From contig CAMOUZ010000028.1 in the NCBI GenBank assembly GCA_946626795.1, positions 1 through 11,413 on the forward strand: a stretch of 11,413 bases of DNA, written 5' to 3'. The notes under the pieces were generated by a model, which saw only the letters and a list, made by a program, of their open reading frames with translations, was not told the DNA's origin and ran no database searches. Position 1 is the stretch's first letter. Every line of letters starts with the position of its first letter. The stretch comes from an uncultured Clostridia bacterium (GTDB taxonomy: Bacteria; Bacillota; Clostridia; Christensenellales; CAG-1252). Made by a program: the position numbers and the translations under genes. This document shows positions 1-6,038 of this stretch, in pieces.

Positions 1-57
1 TTCGAGAAGGCGATGGAGCTTTTCCGCACGGCGGTGACGGAGCTTGCCTCGTTATGA
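1..57 (+). CDS. C-terminal end of an unidentified protein (5' partial)
   Basis: The frame is open from base 1 and ends at a TGA at 55-57. It encodes only 18 residues, FEKAMELFRTAVTELASL, which look like the end of an amphipathic helix. The stop overlaps the ATG of the next gene in an ATGA arrangement (54-57), the usual sign of translational coupling, and this is the main reason to believe the frame is real. The fragment is too short to identify the family. It does not resemble the end of ribosomal protein L9, which often precedes dnaB in Bacillota. Confidence 0.6.
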   Translation, partial: FEKAMELFRTAVTELASL

Positions 58-836
58 TCAAAAAGATCGCCTTGATCCTCCTTCTTTTGGGAGTCATAGC
101 CTTGCTTCTCGGCGGATGCGCGAAGACTTTCACCTTCACGTATTACATAGACGACGCCGACGCCGTGCATCGGGAGTATCGCTTGGAGTATGACGCCGAA
201 GCGGAGAACGCGGAGACGGTGAAAACAGAGACGATCCGTTGCTTCGATGCTTTCGCGGAGGAGCAAGGTTGGTCGGATTATGCGACGGTAGACGCAGAGA
301 CGGCGGGTGTCGTCGAGTTGCAGGTGGTGTTTCCTTCGGTCGCCGAGTATTCCGTCGCGCTCGGTTATACGGGGAAAGAGCCGAACGAGCCGCAGGAAAG
401 GACGACGAAAGGCATTTTGTACGTCTATGACAGCGTGAGCTCGAATTATTATTCTTGGGAAGCCATCGCCTATGCGCGCTCCCTTCTCGGCGCGGGCTAT
501 GAAGAGGCGGATCTTACGGGGTGCGAGCTGTATTATGTCTACGGCACGCGTTTTGCTTCGACGAAGTCGAATGCGGATAAGGTCGAGGTCGGCGACGACG
601 GCATCTATTACCACACTTGGAAGCTCGAAGCGGGCGAAGAAAAGGATATCGATATCAAGCAATACACGTTAAACGGGGTTTTGCTGTACGGCGTGATTAT
701 TTCGCTTTTCGTATTGAGCTTGATCGTTATATTTGTTATAATATATTGGACAGAGAAGAAGAATAAAGAGATTTTTGCGTCCTTCGGCTCGGAAAAAGAG
801 GCGGAGGATACGCCCAAAGAAAAAGAGGGAGTTTGA
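54..836 (+). CDS. Predicted lipoprotein with C-terminal transmembrane anchor, function unknown
   Basis: This 260-residue protein has a basic, hydrophobic signal peptide (MIKK then a Leu-rich core) ending in a lipobox LLGGC, so Cys22 is the likely lipidated residue. Residues about 25-205 form an acidic, Tyr-rich extracytoplasmic domain that looks mostly beta. A strong transmembrane helix follows at about 209-231, then a charged cytoplasmic tail rich in Lys and Glu (about 232-260). A lipid anchor at one end and a membrane helix at the other is uncommon; the layout recalls LppM/DUF3153-type lipoproteins, but I see no diagnostic motif, so that is only an analogy. The start overlaps the upstream stop (ATGA), with a weak Shine-Dalgarno-like CGGAG about 11 bases before it. 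The stop lies one base before the dnaB ATG, so it is probably co-transcribed with dnaB. No function can be assigned. Confidence 0.85.
   Translation: MIKKIALILLLLGVIALLLGGCAKTFTFTYYIDDADAVHREYRLEYDAEAENAETVKTETIRCFDAFAEEQGWSDYATVDAETAGVVELQVVFPSVAEYSVALGYTGKEPNEPQERTTKGILYVYDSVSSNYYSWEAIAYARSLLGAGYEEADLTGCELYYVYGTRFASTKSNADKVEVGDDGIYYHTWKLEAGEEKDIDIKQYTLNGVLLYGVIISLFVLSLIVIFVIIYWTEKKNKEIFASFGSEKEAEDTPKEKEGV
714..742 (+). promoter_or_regulatory. Candidate internal sigma-A promoter for dnaB operon
   Basis: A -35 box TTGAGC (714-719) is followed by 17 bases and a perfect -10 TATAAT (737-742), preceded by an extended -10 TG (734-735). Transcription would start near 749, about 89 bases before the dnaB ATG. 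The site lies inside the AT-rich codons of the preceding gene's transmembrane helix, so chance resemblance is possible, but the match in both boxes and in spacing is good. It would allow dnaB, the PPTase and the ACP to be expressed independently of the upstream genes. Confidence 0.5.
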
Positions 837-837
837 T

Positions 838-2247
838 ATGCCTGCGGAGAATAAAAAGAAGAAAATACGTACATATCCTGCGAATGTCGAAGCTGAAAAG
901 AGCGTTCTCGGCGCTTTTCTCATCGACAGACGCGCGGTCAATGAAGAATTGAATCGTTTGACGGAGGATGATTTTTCTCAGCCTGCGCATAAGTCGATCT
1001 TCGTCGCGATGCGCGAGCTTTATTTGGAGAGCCATCCCATCGACAGCGTCAGCGTCGCGGATAAAATGAGACTCAAAGGGACGCTCGAAGACGCGGGCGA
1101 TTTCCCTTATCTCTCGGCGCTTGCCTCCTCCATTCCGAGCGCGGCGGGCTGTAAGTATTACGTCGATATTTTGAAGAGAGAAGGCCTTCTGCGCGCTTTG
1201 CTCGAAGTGAGCAAGGATATTGCGGAGGACGTCTATACCTCGGAGGACGGGGACGAGAGCCTCTCTTACGCCCAACAACGCATTCTTTCCGTTACGCAGT
1301 CCAAGGAGCGCTCTTCGCTCGTAAGGGTCGGCGAGATCGTGGACGAAGTGATGCATAAGATCGAAGAGCAGCACGCGAATCCCGACGCGGCGAAAGGTTT
1401 GATGACAGGGTTTTCAAATCTGGATTACGTCGTCAATGGGCTTCAACCCAGCGATCTTGTGATCCTTGCCGCGCGCCCGGGCGTCGGTAAAACGGCTTTT
1501 GCCTTGAATATTGCCACGAATATCGCTTTGCGAGACGAAAATAAGAATATCCTCATCTTCTCCCTCGAAATGGCGTCCGGACAGCTCGTGCAGCGTATGC
1601 TCTGCTCCATCGCGGGCGTAGAGAATTCCAGCATTGCGAAGAGTAAGCTCGAAATGGAGGAATTCGTTTCCCTCAACGCGGCGCGCCAACAGCTTTGGAA
1701 GAGCCATATTTATGTGGATCAGACCACGTTGCAGACCCCGGGCGATATCCTTGCGAAATGCAGGCGCTTTATGATCGAGAATAAATGCGAGATCGACCTC
1801 ATCATCATCGACTATATGCAGCTGATGACGTATCCCGGGAAGGAAAGCCGTCAGCAGGAGGTCGCGGAGATCAGCCGTAATATGAAGCTCCTCGCGAAGG
1901 AGATCAATACTCCCGTTATCGTGCTCTCGCAGATGTCGAGAAGTGCGGAGATCAATAAAGACAAGCCTCAGCTCCACGACTTGCGTGACAGCGGCTCCAT
2001 CGAGCAAGATGCGGATATCGTCGCTTTCCTTTATAAGGAAAAGGATCAAGATCCCAATGACACGATCGTCGAGCTTCTCATCGAGAAATTCAGAAACGGA
2101 CAGACGGGAAATCTCGCCTTTGAGTGGCACGGCAGTAATTTCCGTTTCGTCCCCGCGGATCGTTCGAGGATTCCCGCGTTCAGACGTTCCGCCGCGCGTA
2201 AGGCGGCGGCTTCGGAGTCTTCTTCGCAGGAAGGAGGAGAGTCGTGA
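838..2247 (+). CDS. dnaB: Replicative DNA helicase DnaB
   Basis: This is the hexameric 5'-3' helicase that unwinds DNA at the replication fork and recruits primase (called DnaC in Bacillus). The 469-residue length is normal for the family. Residues about 12-115 match the N-terminal primase-interaction domain (PANVEAEKSVLGAFL, DDF, SIPSAA). The RecA-like ATPase domain follows: GFSNLD at the linker, Walker A ARPGVGKT at 212-219 with Lys218, Walker B LIIIDYMQL with Asp325, then VIVLSQMSR and LRDSGSIEQDAD, and the closing FEWHGSNFRFVP strand. I chose the ATG at 838 because it has a GAGGGA ribosome binding site seven bases upstream and gives the usual short leader before the conserved N-domain. 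An in-frame ATG at 775 would add 21 basic residues inside the preceding gene. The last 30 residues are a low-complexity Arg/Ala/Ser/Glu tail. It overlaps the next gene at TGATG. Confidence 0.97.
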   Translation: MPAENKKKKIRTYPANVEAEKSVLGAFLIDRRAVNEELNRLTEDDFSQPAHKSIFVAMRELYLESHPIDSVSVADKMRLKGTLEDAGDFPYLSALASSIPSAAGCKYYVDILKREGLLRALLEVSKDIAEDVYTSEDGDESLSYAQQRILSVTQSKERSSLVRVGEIVDEVMHKIEEQHANPDAAKGLMTGFSNLDYVVNGLQPSDLVILAARPGVGKTAFALNIATNIALRDENKNILIFSLEMASGQLVQRMLCSIAGVENSSIAKSKLEMEEFVSLNAARQQLWKSHIYVDQTTLQTPGDILAKCRRFMIENKCEIDLIIIDYMQLMTYPGKESRQQEVAEISRNMKLLAKEINTPVIVLSQMSRSAEINKDKPQLHDLRDSGSIEQDADIVAFLYKEKDQDPNDTIVELLIEKFRNGQTGNLAFEWHGSNFRFVPADRSRIPAFRRSAARKAAASESSSQEGGES

Positions 2248-2708
2248 TGAAGTATTGCGTGCAAGAGGGGGAAATCCTGCTCTTTGTCACGAATAAGCAT
2301 AAGACCGAAGGGATCGTGAAAGACCTCGGGGCGGAAAGCATCGAGAAAGACGACCAAGGAGCCCCCTTTTTGAAAGGGTCCGATCTCTTTATTTCGCTTT
2401 CCCATAAAGGGGACGTCGTCGCTTTGGCGGTCTCCGCGAAAAGTGTCGGCGTGGATGTGGAAGACACTTCCGTGCCGAGAAACGTGGAGCGCCTCTCCAA
2501 GCTTTTCCATACGAGTGAGCGTCCCGAGGATCTCTATGCATTTTATCGTGTTTGGACGGCGAAAGAGGCGGAAGGGAAGAGGCAGCGTACGGGGATCACT
2601 TCGGAGATCCTGCGCCAAGAGACCCCTTCCGGAAAGTATTTCGATTGGGGAGATTATCTCATCTGTGTGATGGGAGAGGGCGAAGTTCGCGTCATCGAAG
2701 AGGCGTAA
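2247..2708 (+). CDS. Compact Sfp-type 4'-phosphopantetheinyl transferase
   Basis: The predicted enzyme moves the 4'-phosphopantetheine arm from coenzyme A to a serine of a carrier protein. Family motifs are present in order: ISLSHKG at 49-55 (the SHSG-like motif), VGVDVE at 67-72 giving metal ligands Asp70 and Glu72, and WTAKEAEGK at 103-111 giving Glu107 and Lys111. WTAKEA marks the Sfp/HetI type rather than classic AcpS. At 153 residues it is much shorter than Sfp (about 224), with a reduced N-terminal half, but it keeps the catalytic set. The start is the ATG at 2247, seven bases after AAGGAGGAG (2231-2239); an in-frame GTG at 2244 would sit too close to that site. The start overlaps the dnaB stop as TGATG, and the ACP gene follows after 10 bases, so that ACP is the obvious substrate. 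Confidence 0.88.
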   Translation: MKYCVQEGEILLFVTNKHKTEGIVKDLGAESIEKDDQGAPFLKGSDLFISLSHKGDVVALAVSAKSVGVDVEDTSVPRNVERLSKLFHTSERPEDLYAFYRVWTAKEAEGKRQRTGITSEILRQETPSGKYFDWGDYLICVMGEGEVRVIEEA

Positions 2709-2718
2709 AGGAGCGAAT

Positions 2719-2943
2719 ATGGAAGAAAAAGTGTGTCAGATCATCCGCGAGCATTTTAAGAAAGACAGGGCGGAGCTTTCCTTAGAGACAGACCTTAAAG
2801 CGGACTTAAAAGCGGATTCTCTCGATCTTGTGGAGCTCATTATGGCGTTTGAGGACGCTTTTGACGTCGAGATCTCGGACGAAGCGGCGCTTGCAGTGAA
2901 GACGATCGGAGATATCGTCGAGTATTTGGAAAAAATAAAGTAA
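2719..2943 (+). CDS. acpP: Acyl carrier protein
   Basis: This 74-residue acidic protein carries growing acyl chains on a 4'-phosphopantetheine arm during type II fatty acid synthesis in the cytoplasm. The attachment site is Ser34 in the ADSLDLVEL motif (residues 32-40). The flanking ETDLKADL before it and the helix II sequence IMAFEDAFDVEISDE after it are typical of AcpP. The length is normal. A ribosome binding site AAAGGAG (2707-2713) lies five bases before the ATG and overlaps the stop of the PPTase gene, so the two genes are in one operon. No fatty-acid synthase gene is in the window, so a role in another carrier pathway cannot be excluded, although sequence and length fit a primary ACP. 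A predicted terminator follows. Confidence 0.95.
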   Translation: MEEKVCQIIREHFKKDRAELSLETDLKADLKADSLDLVELIMAFEDAFDVEISDEAALAVKTIGDIVEYLEKIK

Positions 2944-2960
2944 TTTCCGAAAGAAAAAGA

Positions 2961-3003
2961 TCTTTTTCGGGCGGTTTTCAAAGGAAGCTCCCGAAAAGAT
3001 TTT
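2961..3003 (+). terminator. Possible intrinsic terminator after acpP
   Basis: TCTTTTTCGGG (2961-2971) pairs with CCCGAAAAGA (2990-2999), giving about ten base pairs with one bulged T and an 18-base loop, followed by a short T run (3000-3003). The stem is AT-rich except for the CGGG/CCCG part, and the T tract is short, so it is a moderate candidate. It would close the dnaB-PPTase-acpP operon. Confidence 0.5.
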
Positions 3004-3014
3004 CTCGGATACTC

Positions 3015-3043
3015 TTGCTTCAAAGAAGCAAATGCGTTATACT
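3015..3043 (+). promoter_or_regulatory. Candidate sigma-A promoter for the hydrolase gene
   Basis: TTGCTT (3015-3020) and TATACT (3038-3043) are separated by 17 bases. A start near 3050 would leave a leader of about 17 bases ending in the ribosome binding site AGGAGG (3055-3060), six bases before the ATG at 3067. The -35 box is part of a small perfect hairpin: TTGCTTC, an AAA loop, then GAAGCAA (3015-3031). That inverted repeat could be an operator, or the last stem before the promoter; I cannot tell which. Confidence 0.5.
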
Positions 3044-3066
3044 ATAATAAAAATAGGAGGAGAAAT

Positions 3067-4014
3067 ATGCCGTCCTTTCCGAGATTTGCGTTCAGAGTGA
3101 TCGACGTAGCGTTCGATTGGTTGCAGAATCATTATAAGTTCGAGAATATCCACGTAGATCAGGACATCGTTTATGATGAGGCGTTTCCCGATGTCTGCGC
3201 CCTCGATATCTATCGTCATGAAGACAAAGTGGGAGTGAAGATCCCCACGATCATCAATTGTCCCGGCGGCGGATATATGGCGGGGGATAGGAAGTATCGC
3301 AAGGGCATTGCGAGCTTGATGGTCGATAAGCTCGACGTCTGTGTGGTGAATTTCACCTATCACACCTGTGAGAATTATCGCTTCCCGCAGTTTACGCGCG
3401 ATGCCATGAAAGCGATCGAATGGGTGAAAGAGCATGCGGAAGAATACCATTTCGATCTCGATAATCTTTACATAATGGGAGACAGTGCGGGCGCGCAGAT
3501 CGCGGCGCATGCCATCACCATTTTGGAGAATCAAGAGCTTGCGGAGAAGCTTGGTTGCGTGCGTCCCGACGTGAAGTTTAAGGGCGCGATTCTCGGCTGC
3601 GGTCCGTATGACGTGATGTATGCGCTCGGCACGAAGACGATCTTCGATCTTGCGAGAGGGATTGGGAATAAAGTGCTGGGAGTGGATACCCATGATATCA
3701 AAAATATCGAGAATTATCCGCTTAAAAAAGAGATCAGTTTGTTGGAATGGATCACGCCGGCATTCCCGCCTTCTTTCATCTGCCATACGGTGGGAGATAT
3801 CGTTTGTATGAATCAAGGCGAGCCTCTCATGGAGGCTTTGGATAAGAATAACGTTCCGTACGTGTCCTATTATTCCACGAAGAAGAAGGATTTCCATTGC
3901 TGGTATCTCGTGCAGAACAATAAAAGCGCGAAGCTCGTTTTGAATGAGATGATCGCTTTTATGAAGACGTTGCTTGACGGAGGAACGATCGAGACGAAGA
4001 AGATCGTGTATTGA
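3067..4014 (+). CDS. Alpha/beta hydrolase, HSL-like esterase
   Basis: This 315-residue protein has the alpha/beta hydrolase fold and probably hydrolyses a carboxylic ester; no substrate can be inferred. The visible pieces are an oxyanion-hole segment NCPGGGYMAGD (64-74), a nucleophile elbow GDSAGAQ with Ser140, an acid candidate Asp244 in HTVGDIV, and a catalytic His candidate His277 in KDFHCWY. Spacing and order fit the hormone-sensitive-lipase-like group (alpha/beta hydrolase fold 3), where the classic motif is HGGG; here the His is replaced by Cys65-Pro66, as also happens in PGGGY-type acetyl esterases. There is no signal peptide, so it is probably cytoplasmic; a moderately hydrophobic N-terminal stretch is likely a helix. 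It is monocistronic, with its own promoter, an AGGAGG ribosome binding site and a strong terminator. The family call is firm; the biological role is open. Confidence 0.88.
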   Translation: MPSFPRFAFRVIDVAFDWLQNHYKFENIHVDQDIVYDEAFPDVCALDIYRHEDKVGVKIPTIINCPGGGYMAGDRKYRKGIASLMVDKLDVCVVNFTYHTCENYRFPQFTRDAMKAIEWVKEHAEEYHFDLDNLYIMGDSAGAQIAAHAITILENQELAEKLGCVRPDVKFKGAILGCGPYDVMYALGTKTIFDLARGIGNKVLGVDTHDIKNIENYPLKKEISLLEWITPAFPPSFICHTVGDIVCMNQGEPLMEALDKNNVPYVSYYSTKKKDFHCWYLVQNNKSAKLVLNEMIAFMKTLLDGGTIETKKIVY

Positions 4015-4033
4015 TCCGTTGAACGATGAGTCG

Positions 4034-4070
4034 AAAAGCGGCGTTCTTTATCCGAGAAACGCCGCTTTTT
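4034..4070 (+). terminator. Intrinsic terminator of the hydrolase gene
   Basis: AAAAGCGGCGTT (4034-4045) pairs perfectly with AACGCCGCTTTT (4058-4069) around a 12-base loop, and the stem ends in a run of five T (4066-4070). It begins 19 bases after the hydrolase stop codon. The flanking A run means it could also work on the opposite strand. Confidence 0.88.
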
Positions 4071-4089
4071 CTATGCCTTATAGGAAAGA

Positions 4090-4119
4090 TTAAAAGTCCC
4101 TTGCGCAAGGGACTTTTAA
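4090..4119. terminator. Perfect 30-base palindrome, likely bidirectional terminator
   Basis: The half-site TTAAAAGTCCCTTGC (4090-4104) is followed directly by its exact reverse complement (4105-4119). As RNA it can fold into a hairpin of about 13 base pairs with a GCGC-centred loop and an A/U-rich base on both strands. It lies between the convergent hydrolase and YhhN-like genes, 38 bases beyond the stop of the latter, so a shared two-way terminator is the simplest reading. Confidence 0.7.
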
Positions 4120-4157
4120 GGGGCTTTTCGCGTTTGTCCGCCCAAGGGAGAATGACC

Positions 4158-4913
4158 TTATCCCTCCTCTTGCGGACGCGGGAGTTTTTCCATTGGTAAA
4201 AAAGGAGAAACTGGGAGGGTGGCGCTCAACGCGAGGAACGCCTGCGAAGGGATATAGAAAGCCCAAACGCAGTTGAAATCCGCAAAAGCGACTTTATAAA
4301 GAAAGTGATCCGCAGAGAGATCGAAATATGTTCCGATCGCCGCCTGCATTCCGACGAGTGTATCGCAACAGAGGAAGAAAAAGAGTCCCAAGACGAAAAA
4401 CGGGACTTTCTTTATCTTCGGAATGGAGAGAAGAAGATTCCCGATAAGATTTGCGTAGTAAAAGACCGAGAGCGAGCTGAGATAATCCGCCCTTTTCCCA
4501 AGCAGAAGCACGGCGATCCCTTCCGCGACGAGAAGAAAAATCGCGCGTGTCGTAAGGTGAAAGGCGATTTTCTTTTTCGTTCGAAATTCAAGTAAAATCC
4601 GCGCAAAATAAGAAAGTTGTACGAAGGAGAAAGCTTGCATCCCCGGGATTTTTTCATAAGGCGGCGTGAGTACGAGGAAGAAGTCTGCCGCAAGGGTATA
4701 GGCGAGCGCGCCGATCGTCATAAGGCTTCGTCCGTCTTTTCGAACGTAAAGCGCGGCGAAAAGAAAAGACAGAGCGATCGTCGCGTATTGCGTTTTTGCT
4801 CCGCCGATCCCCGAAAGAACGAGGAGATAAAGAATGCCTTCGGCTGCGATGAAAAGCGCGTGCGAAGAGAGATAGAAACTTTTGTTTTTTCGAAGGTCGA
4901 AAGATAGGGTCAT
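4158..4913 (-). CDS. Multi-pass membrane protein, YhhN/TMEM86-like (possible lysoplasmalogenase)
   Basis: This 251-residue protein is almost entirely hydrophobic, with about seven or eight predicted transmembrane helices from residue 19 to 230. Several positions match the YhhN/TMEM86 pattern: an acidic residue in an early helix (Asp77 in LAADFFLVL), GMQAFSFVQLSYF at 91-103, similar to the GxxxFxxxHxxY motif but with Gln99 in place of His, and Asp184 in CCDTLVG, like the SDxLL motif of the penultimate helices. Animal TMEM86 members cleave the vinyl ether bond of lysoplasmalogens; the bacterial members are less studied. Its ATG overlaps the stop of the upstream membrane gene (ATGA, 4913-4910), so translation is probably coupled. 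No clear ribosome binding site of its own is visible, which fits coupling. The family assignment is by motif reading only, and a generic membrane protein remains possible. Confidence 0.6.
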   Translation of the reverse strand: MTLSFDLRKNKSFYLSSHALFIAAEGILYLLVLSGIGGAKTQYATIALSFLFAALYVRKDGRSLMTIGALAYTLAADFFLVLTPPYEKIPGMQAFSFVQLSYFARILLEFRTKKKIAFHLTTRAIFLLVAEGIAVLLLGKRADYLSSLSVFYYANLIGNLLLSIPKIKKVPFFVLGLFFFLCCDTLVGMQAAIGTYFDLSADHFLYKVAFADFNCVWAFYIPSQAFLALSATLPVSPFLPMEKLPRPQEEG

Positions 4914-5725
4914 GCTTTTTCGGGATTTTTCCCTTTACAAAGCGAAATAATACCTCTTTGCATTGCGTACATCAAGAAGGCAATGGCGGTAAATCCCGTC
5001 ACGTAGACAAAAGTGATAAGCGTCCAATGATATTTTTCTCCGACGGGCCCGAACAAGGGATAATCGCGATTGAAGAAGGGGCTGATATAATAAAGATTGA
5101 AGTATTCGTCGGGGATGTATTTATGCGCGATGAAATTCGCTCCTTGCGCGATGGCGACCATGATGAGGAAAATGGGGATCGCCGTGAAAAATGTGCGGAG
5201 CGTGAAGCGATTTCGATTATACACCGCGATATAGATCCCGAGCGCCACCTGTGCGCCGTGATGGAGCATTGTGTGGACGTTTCCGATGAGCGTGTCGCAA
5301 AAGACGCTCTCGGGAAAGGCGATCACCACGAGGGCGCCCGCAATGAAAGCGTAGCTCGCGAGGAAAGCCATCGCCGCGTCTCGCATTTTTCCTTCTTTAA
5401 AAAGGAATACGAGCGGAAGGATGTAAAAAGGCGAATCGCAGAATTGAAAAGGCGTGACCCGCCAAGGGTATTTCCAATATACCGCCTCTCCGTCTACGTA
5501 AATGGAGGAGCGGAGCTGTTTCAGCACTTCGAAGAGAATGAGGAGCAGCCAAAAAAGGAAAAGGATCAAACGGAATTTCCCGTCGCTGACCTTGCGAAAA
5601 CAGACGCAAAGGAGCACGGTCACGACGAGCATGATGCCGATCGCCCAAAGGTGGAAAGCGCCGAATGGCTTCGGCACTTCCATCGTCTTTTTCAATGCGA
5701 GAAGAAATCTATCAAAGGCGTTCAT
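4910..5725 (-). CDS. YwaF family (TIGR02206) integral membrane protein, TMEM164-like
   Basis: This 271-residue protein has about six or seven transmembrane helices. The pattern fits the YwaF/TIGR02206 family: a Cys at the start of a helix in TPFQFCDSPFY (Cys96, the family's LPLHLC site), a His cluster HTMLHHG (151-157), GANFIAHKYIP (195-205, corresponding to NYMYLxxKP), and a late LFGPVGEKYHW (224-234). TMEM164, the animal relative, is reported to be an acyltransferase that makes arachidonoyl ether phospholipids and uses a Cys/His pair; Cys96 and His155 or His156 lie at about the separation I recall for that pair. This is the first gene of a two-gene - strand operon with a good promoter and an AGGA ribosome binding site (5736-5733) seven bases before the ATG. 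Family confidence is fair; enzymatic function is inferred. Confidence 0.72.
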   Translation of the reverse strand: MNAFDRFLLALKKTMEVPKPFGAFHLWAIGIMLVVTVLLCVCFRKVSDGKFRLILFLFWLLLILFEVLKQLRSSIYVDGEAVYWKYPWRVTPFQFCDSPFYILPLVFLFKEGKMRDAAMAFLASYAFIAGALVVIAFPESVFCDTLIGNVHTMLHHGAQVALGIYIAVYNRNRFTLRTFFTAIPIFLIMVAIAQGANFIAHKYIPDEYFNLYYISPFFNRDYPLFGPVGEKYHWTLITFVYVTGFTAIAFLMYAMQRGIISLCKGKNPEKA

Positions 5726-5775
5726 TGCTTTTTCCTATGTATTCTTTTCTTATTTTTGCCCCGATGTGTATGCTT

Positions 5776-5805
5776 AGTATACCATCCGCCGACTTTTTTT
5801 GTCAA
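5776..5805 (-). promoter_or_regulatory. Near-consensus sigma-A promoter for the YwaF/YhhN-like operon
   Basis: Read on the - strand, TTGACA (5805-5800) is followed by 18 bases and TATACT (5781-5776). Transcription would start near 5769, giving a leader of about 44 bases before the ATG at 5725. The -35 box is a perfect consensus and the spacer begins with an A run. Confidence 0.8.
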
Positions 5806-5933
5806 GTTTGCTTGCGGATTGGGCAGTAAAGGCGCCTTCGGGCGTTTCCTTTGGTGAAAATTAAGATTCAAATAAGATATGGATAATTTTTTTTAACTAC
5901 AATTATTTTACAAGTAAGAAAAGCGCGTGCGCA

Positions 5934-5962
5934 TTGAAGTTTTATATATAAAATGCTATCAT
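5934..5962 (+). promoter_or_regulatory. Extended -10 sigma-A promoter for the giant lipoprotein gene
   Basis: TTGAAG (5934-5939), a 17-base spacer and TATCAT (5957-5962) preceded by TG at 5954-5955. A start near 5969 would give a leader of about 70 bases. That leader contains a small stem (CGATA 6001-6005 with TATCG 6015-6019). The ribosome binding site AGGAGG (6028-6033) lies five bases before the ATG and inside a short ACAG/CTGT stem (6020-6023 with 6034-6037). Confidence 0.7.
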
Positions 5963-6038
5963 TTCGGTGTGTGCTAAACGCGCGCATACGTGTAAACAAG
6001 CGATAGAGACATCATATCGACAGTTACAGGAGGCTGTT

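Larger units (their letters stand above)
5726..6038. other. Divergent intergenic region (313 bases)
   Basis: This stretch separates two divergent transcription units and holds the promoters of both. Between them lies a small hairpin with a UUCG loop (5830-5836 pairing with 5841-5847, two G-T wobbles), which looks like a weak or decayed terminator. An AT-rich block follows (about 5860-5913), then a GC-alternating patch (5923-5932). I see no open reading frame with a ribosome binding site, no RNA gene and no recognisable riboswitch in it. Confidence 0.6.

Noticed and set aside
720..742. TTGATC at 720 as the -35 box for TATAAT at 737
   Set aside because: The spacer would be only 11 bases; TTGAGC at 714 gives the normal 17.
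775..837. Longer dnaB start at ATG 775
   Set aside because: It would add a 21-residue Arg/Lys-rich leader overlapping the lipoprotein gene; the 838 start has a ribosome binding site and fits the family.
1414..2130. 238-codon - strand frame opposite dnaB
   Set aside because: It lies wholly within the conserved helicase domain of dnaB and shows no domain of its own.
5830..5847. UUCG-loop hairpin as a strong terminator
   Set aside because: Only seven pairs with two G-T wobbles and no T run directly after the stem on either strand.
4958..5857. 299-codon + strand frame opposite the YwaF-like gene
   Set aside because: The product is charged and His/Glu/Arg-rich, typical of the complement of a membrane protein gene. 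The - strand frame has family motifs, promoter and ribosome binding site.
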